A DNA stretch of 64,000 bases, from NCBI GenBank assembly GCA_026413225.1, contig CM048552.1, positions 23,673,001 to 23,737,000 on the forward strand. Direction: 5' to 3'. Of this stretch, positions 49,901-62,700 are shown piece after piece. A model generated the notes under the pieces. It searched no databases and was not told the DNA's origin. It saw only the letters and a program-made list of their open reading frames with translations. The first letter of the stretch is position 1, and each line of letters begins with the position of its first letter. The position numbers were made by a program, and so were the translations under genes. Source of the DNA: Otis tarda (lineage: Eukaryota; Chordata; Aves; Otidiformes; Otididae).

Positions 49901-52900
49901 TCTTTATCTTACAGCATTGACATTCATGAAGCTACAGTTAAACTATTACCAATGTTTCCATTATGAATTATATTATCTAACACACACAAAGATTCTGAAG
50001 GTTGAAACTTGGCATGTATTGTCTTACTGTATATGCAAAAGAACGTAAATGGAAAAATATAATTATTTAGGTAGGTTAAAATTAAAAGCTTATAATAAAA
50101 ATAAAGTCCTGAGGCACATGTAATCAGAAAATCATAACAATTTAAAAATTAGACAATTATCATAATACAACATGTTCTAGTTATGTACAATACAATTAGA
50201 AAAACTAAAGGAAAACATATAAGAAAGACTCATATGAAAATACAAATTTTCAATATCCATTTTCACATATCTTCCATTCAAAGTATATTTTGAGGGCCTA
50301 TGGCCCCAGTGTAAGAAACATTCAAGTTATTTAAGATCTTACATTTAATTTAGTGGGTTTGAGATCAGGCATCAGATGATTTATCATTAAATTAAACTAT
50401 AACATTTTAAAACTATTAGCTTTGAATAAATGGCTGTCACTGAAAGCTACATGACTTGCACATCAATTTTAAACTAATTTTAATTGATAATTATAACCCT
50501 TTAAATGCTTTATGCATACGAGTAACTCTAGTATATAAATCACTCATGTGTTCCTAAAAAATCCGTGCAAATCAGATTTTATGAATGAAATTATATTATG
50601 GGACTGCTAAACTAGATCTTCTATTGGCCTGACTTTGAGACACTGAGTACTCTTAAATCACCTAATCTTCCCTGGTATCTGAAAGTGTGCACCAACTAGA
50701 GCTACAGAGGATAACGTTAATCTGATGTAAAACCATGATTGTTGAGGGGAAAAGAACCAAACTGTGAAATCATTGGAGAAATATAGACTATGATAGATAA
50801 TTCTATTTAGGACTGATTGAAGTTAAACACCTTGATACATAAAAGGATCTCGATCTTGGAGATTTCCATTTATGAACAGGAATAAATGAAGATCTTGAAC
50901 TGACCTGCAATCTTAGTTACGCAAACTTTCATTGTCTCACTTCACAAATATGAGCAGCTCATTGTAGTAAAATTAAAATGCATACAAATCAAAGCCTGGA
51001 TTGGTGCCTCTAGCTTGAAGACAGGTGACAGGGTGAGGTCCCCTGTCAGTGGCACTGTCTTCTAATAGAGAAGCTGTCTCATCATATAAATCTAATGCAT
51101 ACTAGTTTTAGTATACATTGACAAGATTTACTCTCTTCTGTCAACCATACACTTCAACAGACCCCAAAGATATACCATATGCTAAAGATTTGGTCAAAAG
51201 CCAAGTGAAATTCACGGGAGTCTTTCAGTAGACTTACTTATTCAGAACTGCCGAGAGGGACTGGATAATTCTACTTATTTCTAGTCCAGATTGTAACCTG
51301 AAACCATCCAATGACTTATAAATTAGATGGGCAATACACAATGTCAAAATAAATTCCAATCTAATTTTTATCCAGAAGAAACTACCATTGTTATGAATGA
51401 GGTCCCAGTGGCAAGACCAAAAGATGTATACCAAAAGCGCAGTGACTGAAGTACTATACCAATGAAAATCTGAAGGGTATGGCTTTTGCACGTTAGTGAG
51501 ACAGTGTCTGAAAATGTGATTATCAAAGTTTAGTTAAACAAGGAGTTTGTCTCAAGTAATTTCAATCCACTCGGATTTCACAGTAATTTGGTAGTGCTTT
51601 AGTCTGAAAATGTACATGAATGATCCAACATATTTCACCACCACATCAGCCATTAAATAAAATGATAGCTTATCATTACGCTTTCAAATAGTTTATGTGC
51701 AATGATGTGGTATAATTAAGAAATTACGCATGGATCTACATATTCTGGCTGAATTTTAAAGAGTAAAATTCAGTGACAGAAGAAGTAAGTATTATCTTTC
51801 CCAGTTTCAGTGGTATCTAATCTAATGGTACCTTTAGCACTTGTAGTACTGCAATTGTTTGCATCCAGAAAACACCATTTCATATTTTACATGCATGTTT
51901 CATTTGCTGTGGATGATTACCTCCTGCAATCTAATTGTGAAATGGTCTTTTTCTCAGAAAGAAGTCATTTGTTTCTGACTTTCTCCTGAAATTTGAGTAG
52001 CTAATAGGAGAGCAAAATATATGTGTCACTAATCCTTATTATGTTTCCTGGGAAAGTAAATGATTGCAATTAATGGGATACAGCAAATTCAAGAAGGAAT
52101 AGATCTTATCTCTGGATAAGAAGGACTGAATCCTATACTTCTGAATATATGTAAGTTGTATTGTCTTGTTTTAGCTTCTTATTTGGCTTAAATTTTAGCT
52201 TCTTAATTGCCTTAAGTTTACCAGTAAGGTCATGAGAACTGCAAAATATGTTCAGCAGAAATAATCTGTTGCATCTCAGCAATGCAAATAAGCTGGCTGA
52301 TGTGAAAGACATATTCATCTGCAAACATTTTTGCTATGATAACTTAAAGGAAATTGGAAACCTTGATAATAAGTCTATTAATTTTTTTTTTTAATCAGGA
52401 AATGAACTACAAATTAGGAGTGTGATAAACTTGTTTTAGGGAAAGTCTTATGAAGATTTTCAAAGTTTGTCTATAAAAGGTCACTGTAGAATTCTTTCTA
52501 CATTTCATGAATGTTGATAATTCTATAAATTCTTCCATCACATTGAAACACTAAACTAATGGAGAACAGTAGTTTTTCTCATTTGGCATTATAGTATGAC
52601 AGCAGGTGGTTAGCTCCCAGGAACTTACTATTTTCAATGGCATAGCAGCGGGGATGAGAAGAGAAAACAGCCGTGTCCCCCAGAGCTAAAACAAAGTTAG
52701 AAGTACAGTAACATGCACAATATCCTGAATGGCAAACAAAGCTTTTGTTTGTATTACACAAATGACTTGTCTGTCAGTAGAAGTGGAGCAATATGACGTA
52801 CAGAGGAGTATGGACACCAAAGGAAGAAAAAAAAAAAAGAGTAGTGACAGAATCACAGTACCTAAAACCCTACTGGAAGTAGCAGAAAATGTTGGAAAGT

Positions 52901-52928
52901 TGCACTGTCAAAGAACTATGTCAACTCC
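46976..52928. other. GRM8 3' flank, mostly unrecognised AT-rich DNA
   Basis: A GT-rich simple repeat is at 47114-47185 and T-runs near 48744-48756 and 49466-49477. No gene or transposon is supported from 47200 to the LTR at 52929. Confidence 0.5.
47114..47185. repeat. (GT)n-type alternating purine-pyrimidine tract
   Basis: About 70 bp of GT/GC/CA alternation (GTGTGTGTGTGCGTGTGCAC and similar), with CATGCCTGCATGC interrupting. Alternation of this type can adopt the Z-form. Confidence 0.9.
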
Positions 52929-53497
52929 TGTCCTAGTTTTGGCTAGGATAGAGTTATTTTTCTTCCTAGTAGCTAGTATAGTTCTGTGCTTTGGATTTAG
53001 GGTGAGAATAATGTTGATAACTCACAGATGTTTTAGTTGTTACTAAGTAGTGCTTACATTAAGCCAAGGACTTTTCAGCTTCTCATGCCCTGCCAGCAAG
53101 AAGACTGGAGGTGCACTAGAAGCTGGGAAGGTAAAGAGTCAGGGCAGCTACCACAAAGTGGACAAAGGGATATTCCATACCATATGGTGTCATATGCAGC
53201 ATATAAACTGGGGGGAATTGACTGGGAGGGAATTGTTGCTTGGGGTCAGAGTATTGGTCAGTGGATGGTAAGGAATTTCACTGTGCATCACTAGTATGTA
53301 TTATTATTATTATTATTATTATTACTGTTGTTGTTGTTATTATTATATCTTCCTTTGCTGTTGTGTTAAACTGTCTTTATCTCAATCCATGAGTTTTACT
53401 TTTTTTCCAATTCTCCTCCCTGTTCCACTGGGGAGGGGGGAGAAGTGAGCAAGCAGCTGCATGATGCTTAGTTGCTGGCTGGGATTATGCCATGACA
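52929..53497 (+). mobile_element. Solo LTR of an avian ERVL-like element (569 bp)
   Basis: Begins TGTCCTAGTTTTGGCTAGGA and ends GGATTATGCCATGACA, with TG/CA termini. The 5-bp flanks are ACTCC (52924-52928) and GCTCC (53498-53502), a target duplication with one mismatch. A TATA box (TATAAA) lies at 53202-53207. A TTA/TTG trinucleotide run (about 53297-53346) precedes the degenerate poly(A) region. I recognise the sequence as a common bird LTR from memory, and a 5-bp duplication fits class III (ERVL). No internal viral genes remain. Small open frames inside it are not genes. Confidence 0.9.
53297..53346. repeat. (ATT)n/(GTT)n trinucleotide run inside the LTR
   Basis: About eight ATT units, then CTG and four GTT units, then further ATT. 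Runs at this position are typical of this LTR. Confidence 0.9.
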
Positions 53498-54727
53498 GCT
53501 CCAAGGAGTCCACGTTGACCTCTGTCAAGGGTACATGCTATCCCTAGAATATGTGTTCATCTTACATACTCCATAGAACTGCAGTGAACAGACATGACAA
53601 AATAATTGATGTGAGCCATCAGAGCTAATGTTGGATGAGGTAGCGAATAATAATATAGACTCATTTTTCTTTGAAATTCAAGAAACTATTATGATGATGT
53701 CCAAGGTATGTGCACTACTTCTACAAAGATGTGCAAATACAAATATTTTAACATTTTATTTGCAAGATGTAGTCTGGCATCAAAAGTTGCAACATATCCT
53801 TTAATAAGTCACCTGTCTTTCTGCAAATGAATTAGCTCATTCTCTTTTGTCAATGACTAATTTAGTGCTGGGATTTCAGAAAATCTCTGGAGCCTTCCTG
53901 GCCCATCATATGCTAGTCTGAGAAGGAACTGGAAATGATTTTCCAAAATAAAGGGAAAATTTCCCTGTTAAATTTGAATTTTCTCACTTAAAATTGTTAT
54001 TTTCTAGGACATGCTACATTTAACAAAAATAACTCTAAACTTCCAGCTTATCAGTATGTTAAACTTATTCTACTGAGTATGTCTGATAACTTTAATTACT
54101 ATCTGTTAGAAGGTGTTGATTTTTTTCTTTATTGAGTAGATGTAGAAGAAACATACACCTACAAACACACACAATGGACAATACAAGCTGTCTAGTTTCA
54201 TGGTGTCATCTATTATCTACAACATCGCAGGTTCCCCAACTTCATACTGATCCTAAAAGAAGCAAAACCTAAATTGCATTGCCAGTATCAGTTGCTGTAT
54301 AATGCAAATGGAGGCTCTTGGAGGCTCTTCGAACAAATGACAAGCCAAAGTTTAGTATTCAGCAAAATTTTTCTGCAAGACTGATGTCATTAAGAATCGC
54401 TATATGCAATGCTAGTTTCAAAGTATTTTTTTCTTCCTGTTTACCTGATACAGCATATACTGTTTCTGGGAGCCTGCTCTACTTCCCAAGTTCACTGCAG
54501 TGTCCTTACTGTCTTTGTGATCATTGACTGTCAATATTAAATAAGTATGACCTTCCGGAAAATAAACTACTTTTATTTCATTTACAAATTTTCTTTTTCC
54601 TAGTCTTATTAGAAGTTTCCAACTGATATGTTTTAATTTATGACTGATTAGTATTTTTCTTCAATACACCTTCTAGTATTTCTCTTGTACTCCCTTTAGA
54701 GCATTTTATTTAAGTACTGGCTGGGGT
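53498..54727. other. Flank DNA, nothing recognised
   Basis: AT-rich with no supported gene or repeat family. Confidence 0.55.
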
Positions 54728-55073
54728 ATCATAGAATCATAGAATAGTGTGGGTTGGAGGGGATCTTTAAAGGTCATCTAGTCCAACCTCCCTGCAAGGA
54801 GCAGGGACATCTCCAACCAGATCAGGTTCCTCAGAGCCCCGTCCAACCTGGCCCTAAATGTCTCAGGGATGGGGCGTCTACCACCTCTCTGGGCAACCTG
54901 CTCCAGTGTTCCACCATTCTCAGTGTAAAAATTTTTTTCCTTATATCAAGTCTGAACCTACCTTCTTCTATTTTAAAACCATTATTCCTTGTCATACCAC
55001 AACAGGTCTAGCTAAAGAGTTTCTCCACATCTTTCTTCTAAGCCCCCTTTAGGTACTGGAAGGCTGCTATACG
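54728..55073 (-). mobile_element. CR1 LINE 3' fragment, left arm of a fold-back pair
   Basis: The minus-strand tail is at 54728-54745. The body is the last about 330 bp of CR1 and ends at about 55073. It faces an oppositely oriented CR1 that starts some 17 bp later. Confidence 0.92.
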
Positions 55074-55089
55074 TTTTCTTTGATGATTT

Positions 55090-55672
55090 TGGTGTGGCAG
55101 CAGGTGAAGGGAGGTGATTCTCACCCTCTACTCCACTCTTGTGAGACCCCACCTGCAATACTGTGTCCAGCTCTGGAGCCCCCAGCATAAGAAGGATGTT
55201 GGAGCAAGTCCAGAGGAAGGCCAGAAAAATGATCAGAGGGCTGGAGCACCTCTCCTATGAAGAAAGGCTGAGAGAGTTGGGGTTGTTCAGCCTGGAGAAG
55301 AGAAGGCTCTGGTGACACCTTATAGCAGCCTTTCAGTACCTAAAGGGCACCTATAAGAAAGATAGGGACAAACTTTTTGGCAGGGCCTGTAGTGATAGGA
55401 CAAGGGGTAATGTTTTTAAAGTAAAAGAGTTTAGATTTAGAGTTTAGAGATTTAGACTAGACATCAGGGAAAAAAATGTTTACAATAAGGGTGGTGGAAC
55501 AACGAAACAGGTTGCCCAGAGAGGTGGTGGATGCCCCATCCCTGGAGATGTTCAAGGTCAGGTTGGACAGGGCTCTCAGCAACCTGATCTGGTTGGAAAT
55601 GTCCCTGCTCCTTGCAGGGGAATTGGACTAGATGATCTTTAACAGTCCCTTCCAATCCAAACCATTCTATGT
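55090..55672 (+). mobile_element. CR1 LINE 3' fragment, right arm of a fold-back pair
   Basis: Begins within ORF2 codons equivalent to [10 protein letters not shown] (GGGAGGTGATTCTCACCCTC) and continues through the C-terminal domain and 3' UTR to CCATTCTATG at 55663-55672. Several indels break the frame. The last about 350 bp are the reverse complement of the copy at 54728-55073. Confidence 0.92.
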
Positions 55673-57994
55673 TTTTTTTTTCCATGTCTTACATATTGCA
55701 GACTGTAAAGAGTAAACCTCAATATTACTCACCTGCTCTGTTTAACTCAGATGTGCAGTTCTTACTGTGTGCATAATTTAGAGAAGATACAGAGCTGTAA
55801 ATATAACTGTGTCCATATATTCCGCCCCAGCTCACCACAGTATTTCATCACAAGTGATAGACATTTCTATAAACAATATGCTGTTTATTTTTTCATTTCT
55901 ATAGTTCATACACTTATCTGAAAATGCAGAACAAGTTGCAATCATTTTGATATACAGAAGTTATAATTTCTTGTGAGAATTTTCATCTTTTGCCACAGTC
56001 TCCAGTGTGACACTGAACAAGGAATGACAGAAAGATTAGTTTTATATGAAATTCTGGGTATTTTTCACTGGATGACAGCTATGAAGTGCACAATTTGCAA
56101 GATAAAATAACAAAAATGTGATTATTTCAAATGCCAGACTGACGGTACTTTATAAATTATTGCCTACAGCACTGAAAGTTTAGGACAGGTGCCTTGAAAG
56201 TGTGTTCTAGAGATAGTTTCAAATGATGATGTTTCAGAACCTATTTCTTCACTTAAGAAAAATGAACTGTTACTTCAAGAAACATACCACATATAAAACC
56301 AGAAAAGAGAGAAACAACAGGACCAGTAACAACAAAATAAATACTAGAGGCAAAATAAAGGAATCATTTGTTTTCTCAGGAAGTCTGATTAATTCAGTGC
56401 ATTTTTTTTTAGTTATGTATATTGCTTTGCCAAGAAAACAGAAATGAGACAGTACAGGTAATACAGTCACAAAAAGTAATCACAGCAGGCCTTCTGATTG
56501 TTCTATGTACAGAGCAGTGCTACACATATTTAAAATCTCTTGTATAGTACTATGACTTCCTCTAGGTTTCTTTTATTTTTGAAAGAACCATGTTCATGAT
56601 CCCCTGCAATAAGCCTCCTTAAAACACACCATGCTTTGCTTTCAAGAATAAAGAGTATCAGCCATTCATAGGCAGAAGGTCTCTTTTTAATGAATCCCGT
56701 GTGTCCATTTGAGGAATGCGATACTCTCCTAGGCAGATGCTTACACATTTTCCATCACTGCTTCCTACTGTGTACCTCTCAGCACCAAGGCACCTGACAC
56801 AGCTCCTGACCTACGTTTGAAGAGGTTGTGCTTGAAAGCCAGGCTTTCCCTAAGCAGCGCTAATAACAGCAGAATGGTTTGGGTTTTTTTTGCGGTAGGA
56901 AAACATCACTGGAACTATTTCCCATCTTGGTGAATTTCCTACAGATATGAAGTCAGGGATCAAAACAAGACCTTTTCTGAGGTGCCAAAGTGCAATGTCA
57001 GCTTTCCTGCCTGGTATGATGGGGTTGAGCTGCCAGCTGCCGGGGCCAAAGGCCTGGTGTGCTACTGATGTAAATGAGACTCACAGCTCTCTGGTGTGGG
57101 GAAGCAATGCAACTCATCCAAAAAACATCTGCGTAACATGGGACTTGCAACACGTCCTGACCCAGGACGTAAATGTTGCTGTTTATCCAGTAAAGTGACA
57201 GTAACAGGTAGACTGTGGTTTTTCTTTCAGTTAGATTGTGAAATTTCCAATAGATAAAACCCCTCCAACCGCATGGAGTGGTTTACAAAGTTAATTTTAC
57301 AATAAATGAACTCATAGTTGCTCGGAGACACTGAACTGGGACTGGTAATTTCCAAGGATCCCCAATGTCTTCACTCATATCTGTTTTCCACTGGAAGCTG
57401 AATTTGATACCAATCAGGTATGTAATATAAAGCCAGCATTACAAATTTTACATTGCCTTTTGGGCAAACTGAGTCAGACTCTCAGGAAGAAAGGCAGAAA
57501 GACAAAAAAGGAAGTTGACTGACACACCAGGTATCTCTGTTTTCTATTTAGATATAAAATGCAAGTAGCAATGTGCTGACATGTAAAGAGATCAAAGTAC
57601 AGTCAGCCAGGTCTTTGCTGAGCAATTAAATGAGTCTACAGAGGTACTACCTGTGCACTAAAAAAAAAAGTGGAATGTCTCCTGCATGAAGATAAAACTA
57701 ATTATCCAACATTCTGTGAAAATAAATAATTAGAATATCCTAAAAAGAACTGCTGGTTGTTGGCATTTTGTACATGATAATTTCCATGCTTTGTTTAAAA
57801 TACTGCTGAACTGGATGAATATTTTAATCACAATAAAATAACCACTTTTTCTTCCACTATAGTTCTACTCCTCATTTACAAACTGTTAGCTCATGACAGC
57901 TAGTGGCAATACTGACTGTCACTAACAGAAGCCCAGGAAATGGGCAGAAGTGGATCCATGTGAAACTGACAAACTTCGGCAGATACTGCTCTCT
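55673..57994. other. Flank DNA, nothing firmly recognised
   Basis: AT-rich. One open frame at 56947-57198 sits after an acceptor-like TTTCCTACAG and ends near a GTAAAG, but no family is recognised. No transposon was seen. Confidence 0.5.
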
Positions 57995-58216
57995 ATGTTT
58001 TTTTTTTTAACAAGGAGGATGTTGGAACACTGGAACCGGTTGCCCAGAGAGGTGGTAGATGCCCCATCCCTGGAAATGTTCAAGGCCAGGTTGGATGGGG
58101 CTCTGAGCAACCTGATCTGGTTGGAGATGTCCCTGCTCCTTGCAAGGTGGTTGCACTAGATGACCTTTAAAAGTCCCTTCCAACCCAAACCATTCCATGG
58201 TTCTATGATTCTGTAT
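57995..58216 (+). mobile_element. CR1 LINE extreme 3' end
   Basis: About 220 bp: codons for [20 protein letters not shown], the 3' UTR (GATGACCTTTAAAAGTCCCT) and a short tail ending GATTCTGTAT. The left edge lies in a T-run near 57998. Confidence 0.92.
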
Positions 58217-58566
58217 AATGATCAAATTAAATTAGCATGTGCAAGTAAGCCCTCAGAGACCTACAACAAAAGAGGAGTTCAGGAATATGAAGCTGGTGTT
58301 TGCTTTCTATATGAGAGTCTCCATCAGCACTTCAAAATGTCTGGTTCTGGTAAGAAGTTCCCATTTGCATGCTCAGAAGCTAATCAAAGAACATACATCC
58401 ATATTATCTGTTCTACAAAATACAGTCTACAAGGAGAAGTTTAAGAGGTGTATCGAATGCAGCATGCACTGTTCATAACATTTAAATACATCATTTATCT
58501 TTTTTTCACCAAGGTGCTCAGAGATAGAATACTGTAACAGGATGACATATTCTAATTATTACTGTT
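58217..58566. other. Short spacer, nothing recognised
   Basis: Unremarkable AT-rich sequence between the CR1 end and the LTR. Its last five bases (CTGTT) are the LTR target site. Confidence 0.6.
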
Positions 58567-59699
58567 TGTTCTGGTTTTGTTAGTGAGGGGGGCCTAAGGT
58601 GGTAGCTTCTGTAGGAAACTGCTAGAAGTCGCTCCCCTTTGTTCAGTGGACTCGGCCAGGCCTAGGGCGGACCCGCTGCTGGCCAAGGCCGAGCCAATTG
58701 GTAGCAGAATGTCCCTTGATAACGCCTCTGCGATAACGTATTTAAGTCGGGGAAAACAGAAAAAAAAAAAGAGTAGAGAAGATGTGAAGCAGCTGAGCAG
58801 GGGGCAGAGAGGGGGAGGCGCGAGCCTCATGGGCCTTGCAGGCCTCACCCTCTGGCCTCCCGCTGGGCAGCCGACTGGGCCCAACTCGGCCCAGCCTGGC
58901 TGCAAGAAGTGGAGAGGAGATGAGAAGTGAACGAGATGTAAAAAGGATCCTGAGAGGCGTCTGCCAGCCTGTTGTAAGGAACGGCTGCAGACGCCAAGGT
59001 CAGTTCAGAAGGAGGGGGAAGATTAATGCGGCTCCTGGCCAAGATTCCTCTGCAACTCGTGGTGAAGACCATGGTGGAGCGGGTTGTCCCCCTGCAGCCC
59101 ATGGAGGTCCACGGAGGGGCAGAGATCCACCTGCAGCCCGTGGAGGACCCCACGCCGGAGCAGGTGGAGGCCTGAAGGAGGCTGTGGCCCGTGGAGGGCC
59201 CGCTGGGACAGCTGTTCTAGAGTGACTGCACCCCGTGGAAGAGATGACCCACGCTGGAGCAGTTTCACGAAGGACTGTGGCCTGTGGGAGGGACCCCACG
59301 ATGGAGCAGAGGAGGAATGCGAGGAGTTCTTCCCCCGACGATGACACAGCGGCATAAAACAACGCGTGATGAACTGACCGCGACCCCCATTCCCTTTTCC
59401 CCCCAGTGCCGCTCGGGAGGGGAGGTAGTATAGATAATGTTAAGCCTGGGAAGAGGGTGGGGTGGGGGGAGGTTATCTTGTTCCCTGTCTCATTCTCCTG
59501 CTAATTTTAGAAATAAATGAATAGTTTTCCCCAAGTCGAGTCTGTTTTGCCCGTGACGGTAACTTTAAGGATTTCTCCCTGTCCTTATCTCAGACCTTGA
59601 GCTGTTTTTCTTGTATCATCTCCTCCTATTCTCTTGGAGGGTGGGGGGAGCGAGAGAGAGACTGCGTAGTCTGGTCCTGAAAGGGGCTGAACTATGACA
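58567..59699 (+). mobile_element. Solo LTR (1133 bp) with perfect 5-bp target duplication
   Basis: Starts TGTTCTGGTTTTGTTAGTGA and ends GGGGCTGAACTATGACA. CTGTT flanks it on both sides (58562-58566 and 59700-59704). A TATA-like TATTTAAG lies near 58739 and AATAAA at 59512-59517. The sequence around AAGTCGAGTCTGTTTTGCCC is shared with many bird LTRs I recall. Between promoter and poly(A) signal lies an unusually GC-rich stretch with imperfect repeats of CCCGTGGAGG and ACGCTGGAGCAG-like units. No gag, pol or env sequence is present. Frames open on both strands at 58836-59362 reflect GC-richness and are not called genes. Confidence 0.92.
59040..59345. repeat. GC-rich imperfect minisatellite inside the LTR
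   Basis: Units of the form 'GCAGCCCGTGGAGGACCCCA' followed by CGCCGGAGCAGG recur five to six times at 40-60 bp spacing with variation. The block stands out sharply from the AT-rich surroundings. Confidence 0.75.
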
Positions 59700-59704
59700 C
59701 TGTT

Positions 59705-62700
59705 TAAGAATTTGCAAGTTGTGTAAGAATATTAATCTGTATTTCATCAGCAGTATCTGAAGAAGGTACTTGGCCTTACAGAATATGTATCTAGAGGAGC
59801 ACAACTGGTGAGTCACCCTTACAGATAATGGTAAAGTATTGAGACACTCAGATCATTTATCATTATTCAGCCCTTCTGTAATGTGCCAATTTTGATTCAT
59901 TTTTGAGGATAGTCTGGGATTTTACTTGTGTTTGGAAACATTCTTCCGTTCTCCAAACCACTGGTTAAAGCACTAGCCTGCAACTGAGACACACTTGGTT
60001 TGAAAAACTCCCTGCGTGTGTAATTCACAGAAAACAGGAAAGAAATAGTTGGCATACATCAGCTCCAGTCTGTACCAGCATTATCCGCTTAGCTTGCCTG
60101 TGATCAGAAATAATGAGGGAACCCAGAACTAAAGAATTTCTCAAATGAAATACTATGCTCTTGGTTTAGTGCTGAAGAGTTTTCTTTCTTTGAAAACACT
60201 TGAAAGATGTTGACTGGAAGTCCCCAGTGGGATGGAAAACTGAAAATGTCAAAAGCTGCCATAGGGCAGAATTGATATGCTCTCACACATTACATATGCC
60301 AAAATAACGTTGGTACCTTGAACAGGCCAAATAATTTTGTTGTGTGGTTTCTCTTTAATGTCTCCCAGACAGAACTAGTAGGTTATTTGAACAGTTAAAA
60401 TGATAAGTCTTGCAGCCTGTAAATTTTTTTTTTTTTTGGTGGAAATTTGTAGGTGAAATTGTGGGAGTGATTTGGCTAGCAGGCTTCAGGTGACAGTAAC
60501 CTCTTGTCAGTTTTTGTGATAAGGCTTTGAATGGCTGCACAGTTTCAACAAAGTTATGTTATGGGCAAAATGGGCTTGGTTCTGTTTCTTCCTCTCATAG
60601 GACTCTTCTGTGTTGGCAGCATCTTTATGTATGGTGATCTTAGGGGTATATCATCTTACTACAAAGTCATCATAATTTCCTACTGACTGTCAGAGAAAAA
60701 ATTTAGACACTTTTGTTAAGAGTTTTCCTAACTAAAAACATAGCATTGAAGTGCAAATTAGGGGCACTGGACACTCCAGTATATGGACTGAATCCCTCTG
60801 AATAGGAATCATATTTCTGTTTGTAGCAGCATTTCAGTCTCTAAATACACGATTATTCTTAATGTCACTTTAACCAGCAGGACCATAAAGCACTACAGTG
60901 GCCTTTCAAGATATTAATATTTTGTTTATATTCCATTACCAGAATTTAATGAAATTGAATTGTAGTGCTATTTCCACACTATTAAGGTATTCTAAAGAGT
61001 TTTTACAGTGACAGATTCCTGATGAGTCTATGTACTTTGCTTGACGGCTTTCTTTCAATAGATCTACATGATAGGATTCCATACTATAATGCTATAGGTT
61101 CTGCCTTTGTTAAACTTTCATCACTACAGTAGCAAATAGAAGTTGGATAGATAATCACTGCAAGGACCTACACTCTGTGTATGTGTGCCTGTCTGTCTGT
61201 TTGCCTGCCTGTTTGTTTGGAACAACCCAAACTTGGCAGGCCAGGGTGATCTATCTGCTGCAGGCATTTTTTAATTGACTTTGTCATAGTAGTCTGTGCT
61301 TTGATGATGTAAATCAATATCTTTTAACTGTAGTATGCATCTCAGATCTGTAGGTGTACTCAATGCAGTCGATTTCTAACAGATATGAAGCTTAAGGACT
61401 GAAGGCTTTTCATCCTACTGGAATTTATTTCTCCTTCAGACCTCTGGTTCCCCCCCAGGGAGTCATCTAATGTAATTGTTTTCTGAACAGCTTCAGTGAT
61501 TTTGCTTTAATGATAACGCCCACTAGGCTGGTCCACACACTTCTAATTTTTTTTTCAGTGAAAAAGTTCTTCCTGGCATCTGCTTGCAGTTTGGTTTTTT
61601 TGTTAGTTTTCTGTCATTTCTAGAAGGCAAAAAAATTGAAACTTTAGATTCTATATATACATCACTTCATGTGTACCATGTGGCTCAAAATCATACTTAA
61701 AGCTGATAAGCCCGTAATTTAGTGTAGAAGCCAATATGACATTATTTGCAAATGCCTGTACGTGTCTATCTATATAGAATTTGTGGCTAATGGCAGTTGT
61801 TGATTATGATTTACTGAGAAATCTTAAACAAAGAGAGATGTATTTTCCACAGTGCAACTAACTCTATCATTTATGAAAGACAATAAGCACTAGATTATTC
61901 TCACTGTGAAGTTAATCCAAGGTTTCCTGTAAGATACTGGTGTATTCTGAGAGTTGGGGGCATCTAGTTCTCCATGAAACATCCAGGAGGCTACAAATTT
62001 AATAGGAGGAATCTAATTTCCAGATCACTAAATCATCACCTTCTGAAAAATAAACCTGGCTGTTACAACAGCTTGCCTGACACATCCAGTTCCAGCACTG
62101 ATATTTTCTGAGGAACTGGGAAATGAGCAGACAATGAATAGGTGAGAAATGTGGCAAGGATTATGACGTGGGCACAGTGCCTGGTACTGTAGCAGTGCCA
62201 CGGAGCTGCTGTTACTTTGAGGTAAATGCACAAAGCAATTTAGGTGTTACAGTGCTGCACTCAGAGGATCAGGCTGAAAATTAAAATCCATTAAAACCCA
62301 GTTCAAACCAGCCTACAACTTGCTTTTAAATAGCCCTGAACCGGACTGAAACTCTTCACTGAACACAAACTGAAGCTAAACCAGCAACATTTCTCCAGAA
62401 TTATAGTTCAGCTAAAAACATGATGAGCTCAAGGACAGATGTTTTCAGATGCTGCCTCCATGTGTATATGTATTACTGTGCACACATGGATTCACCAAGG
62501 GCTTGAAAGTGAGTGTTCCTACGTTTCCCACCTGGACTTCATCCCTCATTCTCTGCTTCAGAGCCCTGTCCCCAGCCTCAGCCTCGGGGTGCAGTTTCTC
62601 TCCAGTCCATCAATTCTGAATAACAGAAACAGGGAGAGGAGTGGAAGGAAATGGACAGGGCCAAATGGTGCCCAGTGTCTGCACTGAAGAGGAGTTGAAA

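Noticed and set aside
58836..59362. Frames of 102-129 codons on both strands inside the LTR
   Set aside because: They coincide with the GC-rich repeat block, have no retroviral domain and are mirrored on the opposite strand.
61440..61620. Possible old CR1 or other retroposon trace (CAGTGAAAAAGTTCTTCCTG)
   Set aside because: The similarity is too short and lacks both a tail and coding remnants.
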